From NCBI GenBank assembly GCA_002633005.1, contig NMRA01000181.1:446959-510958 (forward strand): a stretch of DNA of 64,000 nt, read 5' to 3'. This DNA is from Phoronis australis (Eukaryota; Phoronida; Phoronidae). Positions 46,601 through 56,324 of this stretch are shown one piece after another (positions within the stretch are counted from its first letter, which is position 1; each line of letters opens with the position of its first letter). Made by a program: the position numbers and the translations under genes. The notes beneath the pieces are model-generated. The model made no database searches. It was not told the origin of the DNA and saw nothing but the letters and a program-made list of their open reading frames with translations.

Positions 46601-49600
46601 AAACATGTCGCGAAGCCTTGTGCCAAGTTTTGCAGCAACAGACCGAGTCGATGTAAAAAAGAATGCTTGAATTTTAAGTCGCAAGAAGCAAAATTAAACT
46701 GCGCAAAAGGTAAGTATCAATCTAGTCAGCCTCCCTCAGTGTATGTGAAAAACAAACCAATGACAAAACAGTTAGTACTTAATGCGACTCAAAACATGTC
46801 ACGTGGGACCAATACGGTTGTCGAGCAGACGCACAGGAAGTCTGTAATGATGCAGGCAAGACAGAGTTTGTTCGAATGTTTCCACTTTTTATACCGTATA
46901 GATATTTCAATTTGCCAGAACACCTACATGCATGAATTCTTTTCATATTCTTAACTTCCTGGAAATTAGGTTTGATTAGTTAAGTACAAGGAAGGCATTC
47001 AATAAGGTCTGCTTACAGTTGTTCAAAATTTAATGTATACATAACTCCACCATCAGATCGAGCTAGCTCGTATTTGTATCAAGAGCATAACAAGAGCAAC
47101 GCGAAGCATTGAAATGCACCAATGACAGCAACGCAAACAATATGCTCCAAGGAGTAATTACTTCATCATAAAAATGGAGACTAGGTGGCGCAGAATAGAA
47201 ACCTGTATGCTTCACTTCATGAAAATCCACCAAGGACTCTGCAGATAGAGGTAAACATAAAAACAGAATTGCCACTAGGAGGCACACCAGTAGATCCAAC
47301 CAAAATGTAGCCGCTATGTGTGGTCATGTTCAAAGGAATACACTCGCCAAAAGTACAAAAAGATCCAGCAAGGGGTTAAGGATATACAGCAGTGGATACA
47401 AAAAAACAAAATATTTGCCAATAGGGGTTACCACAGTAGTAAATCAACATCAGATGTGGTCTTCTCAGCAGGAACACATCCATCAATATTCATAATTTTG
47501 AGCATTTTGGCAGATAGAGAGGCAGACGCCAAAAACCAAGACTCGTGGATAACCAAAATGGCCACTAAGTGGTGCAGATTACAGCGTATCTGTCCAAAAC
47601 TGAAACAACATCGTCATCTCTTTAATAGAACCTTTTTGCCACACATGACGAAAATGCATCAAGGAATTCCAAAGATATGAATGTAAAACCTAAAATTGCC
47701 ACTACGAGACAGAGAGGTATTTGAACTGGTCTGAAACTCGTCATGATATTTATCTAAGTTTGCAAAAAAGAAGAACTGAAAATGCCAAAAACAATTTGAG
47801 CTTGATTTCGAGTGAATAGATTAGACGTCAGGCCAAGGAGTTGCATCCACCTGAAAATCAGCATTATCTGTCGTCATAGAAACACATCTTCCAAATTTCT
47901 CGATCCTCTAAGTTGACGTCGGACAACGGATGTCTGGAAAGAGATGATAGTAATATGCACCCACATATGTATATGTGGATGCATATCAAACTAAATTTAG
48001 AACACAACACAACATGGCAAAACATCGAAATTTCATTTTATGAATTGTTTTTAACAAAAAATATTACTTCATCATTATTTCCACAATTTATAATGTACAT
48101 GTGTCATCAACAAACAAACGATGAAATTTTGAGTATTGTTAAAAATCCAGTGAGATATTGAAAAATTTTTAAAATGAGTACTTTGGCAATAATTTTTGTT
48201 TTGAACTTCAGAAAACTTTACAGTAATTGACTTACCAGTGATACCGACACCAGCAACCACTACAGCTAGGTAGGAGACATCTTTTCCAGTCTGGGTCACT
48301 GTTGATGGAAATGAAGTACCTCAAACTCACATGAGAAGAAACAAACAATGTTTATGTATTTCGTGTAACCAGATTCTTCTAAAAATTTACACAGAATTGA
48401 ATAAACCATAGACCCTATTCACGCGGCGGCCATTAAGATCCAAAGCGAGGCTCACTGCGATAAACAAAGCGAAAGTAGACATTGCGTGAGTTAAATAGCC
48501 GGTCTTTCGAGTCCAACCTGGATATTAAATTTTAATGATGTGTCGACAATTAACCACAGAGACGTAGAAAATTACATTAGAGAACAAGTTAAGGCGCCAA
48601 AGAGTTGTCTGACGTAAGGGTTTAAATTTTTTCGGAAAACTAGGTTCGAAACATGAAAAGTAAATATGACCAAATTGCGGCGATCGTAGTGTTACGGATT
48701 AGGTATTATGCTGAATGCAGGGTTACGTTTTTTCTTGTAAATTGTTGATCAAAATACTTTCTACGCGGACCAGGTCATCTGCTCGTATTGTTGATGAGTT
48801 GAAGACATATTCGACAGTGGTGTCTGTCATGTGCAATTAGTCACATCTGGTTTAATTTGTTGATCAAGAATATTAACATCAAGCATAGCCTGATCCTATG
48901 CTTTCACTGGGACTAACAGTTGATTTGTCATTGGTCTGAAAGAATAATTGATGTTATTAAATANNNNNNNNNNNNNNNNNNNNNNNNNNNNNNNNNNNNN
49001 NNNNNNNNNNNNNNNNNNNNNNNNNNNNNNNNNNNNNNNNNNNNNNNNNNNNNNNNNNNNNNNNNNNNNNNNNNNNNNNNNNNNNNNNNNNNNNNNNNNN
49101 NNNNNNNNNNNNNNNNNNNNNNNNNNNNNNNNNNNNNNNNNNNNNNNNNNNNNNNNNNNNNNNNNNNNNNNNNNNNNNNNNNNNNNNNNNNNNNNNNNNN
49201 NNNNNNNNNNNNNNNNNNNNNNNNNNNNNNNNNNNNNNNNNNNNNNNNNNNNNNNNNNNNNNNNNNNNNNNNNNNNNNNNNNNNNNNNNNNNNNNNNNNN
49301 NNNNNNNNNNNNNNNNNNNNNNNNNNNNNNNNNNNNNNNNNNNNNNNNNNNNNNNNNNNNNNNNNNNNNNNNNNNNNNNNNNNNNNNNNNNNNNNNNNNN
49401 NNNNNNNNNNNNNNNNNNNNNNNNNNNNNNNNNNNNNNNNNNNNNNNNNNNNNNNNNNNNNNNNNNNNNNNNNNNNNNNNNNNNNNNNNNNNNNNNNNNN
49501 NNNNNNNNNNNNNNNNNNNNNNNNNNNNNNNNNNNNNNNNNNNNNNNNNNGTCCCCCCCCCCTAAGTCCGTAGTCATGAAAACACAGCCTGGCTGGCCCA

Positions 49601-50854
49601 TTCTCCGGTCGTTACTATGATGCTTAACAACTGACCGACATGCGACAAAATGATCTAACTTTTCGAAAACATTTATAAATTTTACACGGACATATTTTGC
49701 TTCGTCGCGGCAACGACCCAACGCTTCCGAATCTCAACGTCTTTAGAGATTGTGAAGCAGACAGTTGCGTGTCCGTATTTTTTCTAGCCGTTCGCGGAAT
49801 AACACAGTCTGAAACACAGAACTATGCCGATAAGCTAACCGAGCTATCATAGCGAGCCTCGTTTTGGAATGCGCCTCCTGTCGGCGTGAATAGGGTCTAT
49901 CGTCTCCAGTCACTGAGTAATACTTGGCTGACTTTTTAGTGACCAAATGCACTCATGAATACATGTAACTATTTCTCACAGCACCATAATTTCCATACCA
50001 TAACTGGCGACTTCCCAGGTTTCTCAAAAAAGAAGGAGCCTGCAGTTATTAGTAATTTGATTTTAGTATAAATAGCAGACCTAGTAGTTGGGTTTCCTTT
50101 AATCATACATAAGAAGTCGCGTTGCAATGCTTAAGCTAGTGCTGATTTAATTTAATACACACTGTTCAGACACATAGATGATCAGTTTAGTTTAGACCTA
50201 GTTTTAGGTTTGCATTTATATCACTGCAGTTGTACGAGTTACTCTGACAACAGTGTGAAAAGCGATGAATAAAGAATTGTCTTTAATTCAGCATGGACTA
50301 GTTTCAACATCTGCATGGTTAACATCCAGGGATCGAGCTCCGGTCTGGACAGAAACCTTTTCTGACTTAACTCTAGGTCAGATGATGTGACAACATATGG
50401 CAAGTAAGAAGACTATTAATTCTTCCTTAAACCAATGTGCTGATTTATAGCAGCACAATTATATTCATTTAAATGACTTTATTTTTTTGAAAATTTTCAC
50501 ATAAAAATTCTACTTCTCCACACAACCAAAATTAACAAGTGTACCTTTTTCACCGAGGGTTAATTCAGAAAACTTTTTTTCTTCTTTTCGCTCAACTATG
50601 TCCGACTTCTTGTTTCCTGTTGTGTAGCTTCGATGGCACCAAACATGAGACGTTGGCAACAGCCTGACATACCAAGATCCCAATACACGTGTAGTCCACA
50701 AACAGTCCTTTAACAAGCAGCCATGGGGTAGGCTGGTAATTTTTCCTAGGTTGCTTCGGGTTGCCTTAGCATAGTGTTGAGCTTGCCGTGCTTTCTGAGG
50801 ACAAAGAGTCTCCAGCTCTAACAGAACAGCTCGGGCAGATCCCAAAAACGCCAT
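43605..50854 (-). CDS. TIMM21: TIMM21, mitochondrial inner-membrane import subunit Tim21
   Basis: Tim21 links the TOM complex to TIM23 during presequence protein import and acts in the mitochondrial inner membrane, facing the intermembrane space. Exons on the minus strand: 50854-50545, 48298-48236, 45673-45576, 45461-45388, 44120-44021, 43733-43605. Phases 1, 1, 0, 2, 0 all match, giving 774 nt and 257 aa (human protein about 248). Residues 1-103 are a long Arg/Lys-rich, mostly non-acidic presequence with an HRSY|TT site that fits processing-peptidase cleavage near residue 77. KVTQTGKDVSYLA opens the single membrane helix (about 112-131). The conserved domain follows: SPSGVYGSTLKVCR, EPIKGYGETTSRGRRRH, MKFYIEGPRQKGTVHLEMKK and YPKRNLVIEDNR, ending SQHI-stop. 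Intron 1 contains the assembly gap. A 52-bp-spaced duplication sits directly upstream of the ATG. Identification is firm. Confidence 0.94.
44290..44830 (+). mobile_element. Composite tRNA-derived repeat (two heads around one body)
   Basis: tRNA-like heads with box A (tagctgaatggttagcac) and box B (ctggttcgattcc) occur at 44341-44407 and 44717-44782. Between them is a 300-bp body containing gttggcaaacagatgat, gaagcact, gtgttcacc and cgtaggaaagggggg. The body and one head recur on the minus strand at 51720-52140. This lies in TIMM21 intron 4. Confidence 0.7.
47160..47720. repeat. Degenerate tandem repeat array related to the 42-kb array
   Basis: Units begin with variants of aaaatggccactangtggngc at about 47169, 47265, 47407, 47555 and 47690. 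It is in TIMM21 intron 2. Frames here such as 47318-47680 are read through the repeat and show no domain. Confidence 0.65.
48405..48465. repeat. Short conserved dispersed repeat, inverted partial copy
   Basis: atagaccctattcacgcggc, a diverged middle, then aaagcgaggctc correspond, inverted, to 31712-31780. Confidence 0.55.
48964..49550. other. Assembly gap (587 N)
   Basis: Undetermined bases inside TIMM21 intron 1. The right edge resumes in a poly-C run followed by ctaag, resembling the C-run of family A MITEs, which may be why assembly failed. Confidence 0.99.
49843..49902. repeat. Short conserved dispersed repeat, copy 2
   Basis: Nearly identical to 31712-31780 (gctatcatagcgagcctcg, gcgcctcctgtcggcgtgaa, tagggtctat). 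Confidence 0.75.
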
Positions 50855-50865
50855 CAGCTGATTCG

Positions 50866-50962
50866 TTTACATTCAAAGCCTTCAATGAAAATTTCAGCAG
50901 ATTTCAAGTGTTGTAGTTTTACATTCAGAACCTTCAATGAAAATTTCAGCAGATTTCAAGTG
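50866..50962. repeat. Tandem duplication directly upstream of the TIMM21 start
   Basis: Two 45-bp copies (50866-50910 and 50918-50962), spaced 52 bp, share tttacattca and ccttcaatgaaaatttcagc and differ at about two bases. The nearer copy begins 11 bp upstream of the TIMM21 ATG, so it falls in the 5'UTR or core promoter. Confidence 0.85.
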
Positions 50963-51719
50963 ACACAACTTTCAAGAAAAATGTGTATAACTTTTCCTCA
51001 AGGCACTTTATGGGCATTTTGCTGTGTAAGTACGCTGTGCATATTGACGGACATACAGGGAACTCAAGGGTAGGTGCAAGCCAGAAACAGACGAGTACTT
51101 GGTCTGCAAGATCTAAAGAATGAGAACTCTGGGACAACTGTTTTTTTATAAATATGAGAGGGCATTTTTCTTGAGCTTCACAAACACAAAAGACCAACAC
51201 TTCAAAACATGCAAAGTGAAAAATAGGGCCGTTTGTTGAGCATAGTTTTGGAAAATGAAGTGAAAGGCAGGATAAATGTAACAACAATATGCCCATTGTT
51301 GGCGCTTTTTCAAAATCAAGAGAGCATCCATATATATAAATTTTCAGCAAGCTATATGCGCTTTCCTAAAATTACAATTGATCTGATCATTTGCAGAGGG
51401 TAATCCATGGACTGATGTTGTTACATTCATCCTTGTATACAATTCACTGTATTAAACCAGAACATGAGCTGCCATGGACATAAAACAAACAAAAATTAGT
51501 CATCTCTGAACTTGTTGGGCTATCTATAGTTATCACTAGCTTCAGGCAATAACTACCAGCAGGCAAGATATCAATTAGGATCACCAACCCTATCCCAGAG
51601 GTATCCATGGTACAAATCTGTAAAAAATGTACAGCTTTGCAATGATGTGGGTAAAAATGACATAAAATTAAAAATCATTAATGATTAAGAGCTATGCCAT
51701 TCTTCCTTCAAAAGTGTAG

Positions 51720-52140
51720 TAATAGCCGAGATCACCCGACTCGGGGATCGAACCCGCGACCCCCATAAAACCGGCAAGCGTGCTAACCATTCAGCTAATA
51801 GGCAATTGCCCCTTAGCGAGTAGCTAACAGAGGCTCATATAATTCACCGGAAGCACATCTACAACATTCCCCCCTTTCCTACGGAACGGGCACGCGACAG
51901 GAAGGTGAACACCAGGATGTCTCACATACAGGTCATCAACGTCCCTTGGTACCTTTACCACCACAACACAGGTGAACACAAGGTCGTCTCTCATACAGGT
52001 CCTTGACTCCTGGAACCTTCCACGCGCGCCGTCCCGAGGTCCGTGGGTACTAGTTGGCAGTGCTTCATCGGTAGATCATCCGTTTGCCGACTACGCCATT
52101 TGTTGTATTACAGCAGGTTCACTAGTTAGGCGTCTAGAAG
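51720..52140 (-). mobile_element. Composite tRNA-derived repeat, second copy
   Basis: On the minus strand a body (gtcggcaaacggatgat, cgatgaagcactgcc, gtgttcacc, cgtaggaaagggggg) is followed by a head with ttagctgaatggttagcac and gggttcgatcccc. It is collinear with the body and second head of 44290-44830. Confidence 0.7.
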
Positions 52141-53044
52141 TACTCACCAGTTAAAACACAGCTATTCAAGCTTCAGGTAAAACCCAATCCAGGTGCCCAT
52201 CCCTGACATCCTGATTGCTTGCTGAAAGACTGCCAGCAGGGTTCCCGCCAGCAGTTTAAATAAAACAAGCATCCGGGGAACCATAAAACTGACAAATCAC
52301 AAGACACCACAGAAAGATAAAGGACGAATGATGTTGACGATTACAACAAAAGTAAAGAGTGCTAAAGAAGAAGGGTTAAGGCTCGGTTAAGCTATAGTGA
52401 AGACATCAACGACCTCCTCATTGTCCCTCTATGCCCAAAAGATAGTTATAGCAACATGAATTTGATGGTTTAAATCAGTGTGAGGCATAATTCGCCGAAA
52501 CAAATCCGGCGTACTGCGGCCCTCAGTCATATAACAGTCATGAGTCATACTCATAGCACCACTGCACCACTGCCAACTGGGGCCAGTTGAGGCGGTGGTA
52601 GTCTGGTACTGTCTAGCTAGCTTGAGCTTTTTTAGATAAATTCGAACCCAGTGAAATCATAAAAACAAGTTACCCCTTGAGTTGTCTTTCAAGTTTTTCA
52701 CCTGTGCAGCGTTTGATTAACTTCTTGCGCCTGTCCTAATAGTAAGCCGGTGAATGAACAACAAACATTGGTGTGCCGGATGAAGAAACGTATTCAGACC
52801 TCTTGTTCTAGAGAGTACCGCTGAAAGCCGCTCGGTGTCTACCGTGGGGGCGTGGCCGCCGGGGTACCAGAAAACCCGCGCAAAGTGACACCGTTCATTG
52901 ATTTGTCGTTTTAACAAATTACTTCAAAACTTCATGTCAGTTCGGATTTTGTCAAAGAAAATGTATTTCTGTGTCAGACACTGTGTCCGGACACCGTTTA
53001 AATTAAACTTTGCCTTCGGAACTATTGTGATGTCCGCTGACGGT

Positions 53045-53177
53045 GGGTCCACGCGCCGGCACAGCACTGACAAAAGTGGGGTCACGGTGCTATAGCCTCC
53101 CAGCCCCCCTGTAGTACACACCGCTCATAGACCATGGGTGGCGCAGCACTGCAAAAAGAGTGGGCTATAGCCCGTCA
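53045..53177. mobile_element. Family C palindromic MITE, diverged pair
   Basis: Two units: one with cacagcactgacaaaagtgg and ctatagcctcccagcccccc, the second with atgggtggcgcagcactg and gggctatagcccg. These match the units at 38800-38944. Confidence 0.65.
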
Positions 53178-53597
53178 TCTGCGTCAACGGCGGGGATGCG
53201 TACTCGGGTGTTTAATGATGATGCCATCTGCCCAGCATTGCCGGCACCTAAATACACAATTACATCATCACAGTTTCACTGAAATGTTTGCTGGTTTTGG
53301 ATTTTTTCGATTCAGGTAACCACGGTGACAATTTAATTAGCACCTCAATATTTCTAAAAAGATAGGCCTATGTCTTTTAAGTTTGGGATAAATCGGCGAT
53401 GGGTGTGCACTGGCAACCACTGGTTGAATCCATTGTACGTTCTCGGTGACTACTGAGAGTCGAGAAGGACAACGCTAGACCAGGCCCATGGCTACTTAAT
53501 AATTTTCGAAGTGGTTAGTAATCGTTACACCGCTACGTGTACAGCACCGTGGCCTAATTATAATCATCGCTTTTAATTTTATTTGATTGGATCGAAA

Positions 53598-53702
53598 TGA
53601 CGTCAAAATGACGTTATATGAAACAAATGCCCATAAAAGAGCACTTCACACGAGCTGTTGGCTTGATACGAAACAAACTTCGTTTGCCAGAGCGTGACGT
53701 CA
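53598..53702 (+). promoter_or_regulatory. CRE cluster in the promoter of the coiled-coil gene
   Basis: Two perfect TGACGTCA sites (53598-53605, 53695-53702) and a TGACGTTA variant (53609-53616), with a TATA-like cataaaag at 53632-53639. They lie 50-160 bp upstream of the candidate start codon at 53754. CREB/ATF control is inferred from the motif only. Confidence 0.5.
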
Positions 53703-53753
53703 CTGATTGTTGCTAGTTTCGAAAAGACTGCTTTGCGGATATTTTAGTCAGTT

Positions 53754-55617
53754 ATGGACGAAACGTGGAAACCAAGGTTATTCGAGTTTTGTCAACCTTT
53801 CTATGGTGTTTTTTTAAATTCATTGAGTAATTAAGGCTCACCTACTGCCATAACTTTTCATCGTTTTAACGTAAAGGTCACTTTGGTACTGTTACTGGTC
53901 TCAAGTAATTGTTGCTTTCTTATATTACGATTTGTTCTATCGCTTTGGAAAAGTGGCACTTTCGTTATTCGAGCTGTCAGGCTAAAGGTGTTGGCTTGAA
54001 CCAGCGGCAAAGTGTTTTAGTATGAGACTCAATCTCAGATCCAGAAAACAGTCGTCAAATTTATGTTGGAGACAACTTCAACTACTCTTTAATTAAAGGT
54101 GCCAAGCCATGGCATTTAGCCTCAGGACATTGCCTTTTTGGCAGAGGGCGTCCGGTCGGTTTATAGGAGCAAATTCATTTGATTCAGCTACATGTAACAA
54201 ATCGCGACTAAGCGAGAGACACAAGACCGAATAAAAACAAACATCTAGGAAGAGGTTGCACAGAGTTAGTATAATAGACGTGAATCAATTTTGAACTCGT
54301 GGAAAATGTGCAATCAAGTTCAATTATCCACCGAGCTAGGGTTGGAAACGTTCGTTTCTCGAGACGTATGTATTGGGTTCGTTCATACCATTCTTTGTAG
54401 TCTAGTTAGTCTTGGCTGATAATAGATAATTAACAAATAAATGAATAAACGTTAACCTTATTTCCATAAGCCATATTGGTTAACTTCGCGCTTAGATTAA
54501 ATCACCCACAACTATTAAACTAGACACAACTTTTATTGTATGAACACTGGCTTATACTTACGAAAACTTCCACCTCAGTCCGACACTGACATGTGTCGGC
54601 CTTTTGCTTGGCTATTAACGAATCCGTTATTCACTGAGGTTTGAGAACCAGTACTTGTTCACATTATTCATTTTTACAGTGTCAATGTGTCTATGATTTA
54701 TTCCACTGACGACCTCGTTCGGGCTGATCCTGACCTCTCGCAAATATTTGACGAAAAGAACGACGAAATTGAGCAACTGAAAGAAACTCAGATACGCTTT
54801 GTAGCCCGGAATACTCAACTGGAATACAAAATCATTGATTTAGAAATCGAGTTGATGTACTACAAAAAGTTGTCGGAAGAAAGACGCGAGGCTTTGAGTC
54901 GCAGAGCACCACCAAAAGTAATGGTGGTAGACAATACTACGGAGACGACGTACGACGAGGAAGAGAACGTACAAAGTGTCTACAGCGACGACGCCAGAGA
55001 AATGGACGACAAAAGTTTGCAGGTAGAAATATGTGAGTAGCTCTGCGATAGCGGGGAAACGAGAACTTCTTTACTGTTGGAAAGAAAAAACAAAAAAACG
55101 CTAATTTCAGCAGAACTTAGTCTAGGAAGACTATCTTCTATCAGCGGAAAGCGATTCAAAACTAACATACTTTATTTTAAGACAAGATTCTTTTCCATAT
55201 ACCCACACGTTCACTGGCAAAGGAATTTAAAAGATTTTTTTTTACTTTTAAGTTGGATTGACACAATGACTGTCAGTCACACTAAATAGTTTTCTAAAGT
55301 TTTAAAAACTTGCGGTGTAATAATGAAATTTACTGGGACGTACGTGCAATATTGCAGATGATCTAGATCGCCCTCACGAGGGGCAAAAAGCAGACGTACA
55401 GGAAGTACTCCGAACAAAAGATGCTGAAATAAGCGAACTTCTGAACGAAATCAACTACTTGAAAGGCGAACTAAAGGTGGCTCTAGGTATTGTATCAGCA
55501 CATAGACAGATGGAAAATGGGGTGACACGTGACGGGAAGGAGCTGCTTAAAAAGGGATTGAAAGTGAGACAGAGCGACAGCGCTTTGTCGAGAGTGGCCA
55601 AGAGATTCTGGAAGTAA
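53754..55617 (+). CDS. Small coiled-coil protein of unknown function
   Basis: Model: 53754-53776, 54680-55032, 55358-55617. The middle exon follows a tttttacag acceptor and ends at a strong GTGAGT donor in phase 1; the last exon follows attgcag, joins in phase and ends with TAA. The first exon (MDETWKP, G at -3 and +4) is less sure: its donor GTTATT is weak, but phase 2 fits exactly, and it sits just behind a CRE cluster. Without it, translation would begin at the ATG at 54693. The full model is 211 aa. Residues from about 30 to 80 (DEKNDEIEQLKE..LEIELMYYKK) and about 145 to 170 (KDAEISELLNEINYLKGELK) have heptad-like hydrophobic spacing, separated by an acidic Ser/Thr/Glu-rich linker; the C-terminus is basic (RVAKRFWK). 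No known domain recognised. Confidence 0.62.
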
Positions 55618-55760
55618 CTGATTATCACATCCAACCACCGACGAACAACAAAACGTTGAAGATTATACCAAAACTCGAATGTTGGTCGATGAAAAACAAA
55701 TTGAAATGATGCACACAGGATAATTTTCGTCAGTTCTAAGACGCGATCGAGTCCCCTACA

Positions 55761-55766
55761 AATAAA
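55761..55766 (+). other. Candidate polyadenylation signal of the coiled-coil gene
   Basis: AATAAA 144 bp after the stop codon at 55617. Inferred from position only. Confidence 0.45.
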
Positions 55767-56061
55767 TAGCACAAACAGAGACAGTTGTACTTATAAAGCT
55801 GGGCTTGGCCCTATTCAGCTGGATAAAAACAAGAATCAACTTAGGCTTCATGAAAACTATTTCTAGAATATTCATTACCGCGACAGAATTTCATTTACTT
55901 TAGTAAGAAATGCGTAGGCCTACAGGTGCAAACTGGAATAGCAATTTTAGGGTTTGGCCAATCCCAATAAACTCGAGTCGCTGAGCATTTCCATGTCATT
56001 TTTGGTAATCAGTGGAAACACATTCCAACCACCGCAAAGATTATTATGAGATATATTTTAC

Positions 56062-56319
56062 ATGCCCGCACCCAGCCTTCAATTTGGGTGGCTCGAATTC
56101 CTCACGTTGTGCACATTTTGGTAACAAAACAACGGGCGGAGAATAAAAAAAAGAAACGGGGGGACCACTGTGAATTGCGCGTTTGTGATTGTGTAATGGA
56201 CTTTTGTCTCATTTTCTTGGAATTTTTTTGTATATCAGAGGCGGACCTATTTGCCCACTTCGCTCCTTCGAGCACCCCGAGCCTCCCCCCNCCCCCCCCC
56301 CCCCCTGGGTGTGCGCATG
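56062..56319. mobile_element. MITE-like element, family B, copy 2
   Basis: A 258-bp element from catgcccgcacccag to ctgggtgtgcgcatg, flanked by tttta on both sides (56057-56061, 56320-56324). It shares the order of blocks with 5592-5832, including ggacttttgtctc-ttttct and tttgcccacttcgc. It contains a poly-C run with a single N at 56291. Confidence 0.8.
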
Positions 56320-56324
56320 TTTTA

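Larger units (their letters stand above)
50963..53590. other. Intergenic, repeats only
   Basis: Contains the composite tRNA-derived repeat (51720-52140), a single unit resembling the tandem-array repeat near 51540-51610, and a family C MITE pair (53045-53177). No supported gene. Confidence 0.55.

Noticed and set aside
48920-49721. Long open frames across 48920-49721
   Set aside because: They consist almost entirely of undetermined bases in the assembly gap.
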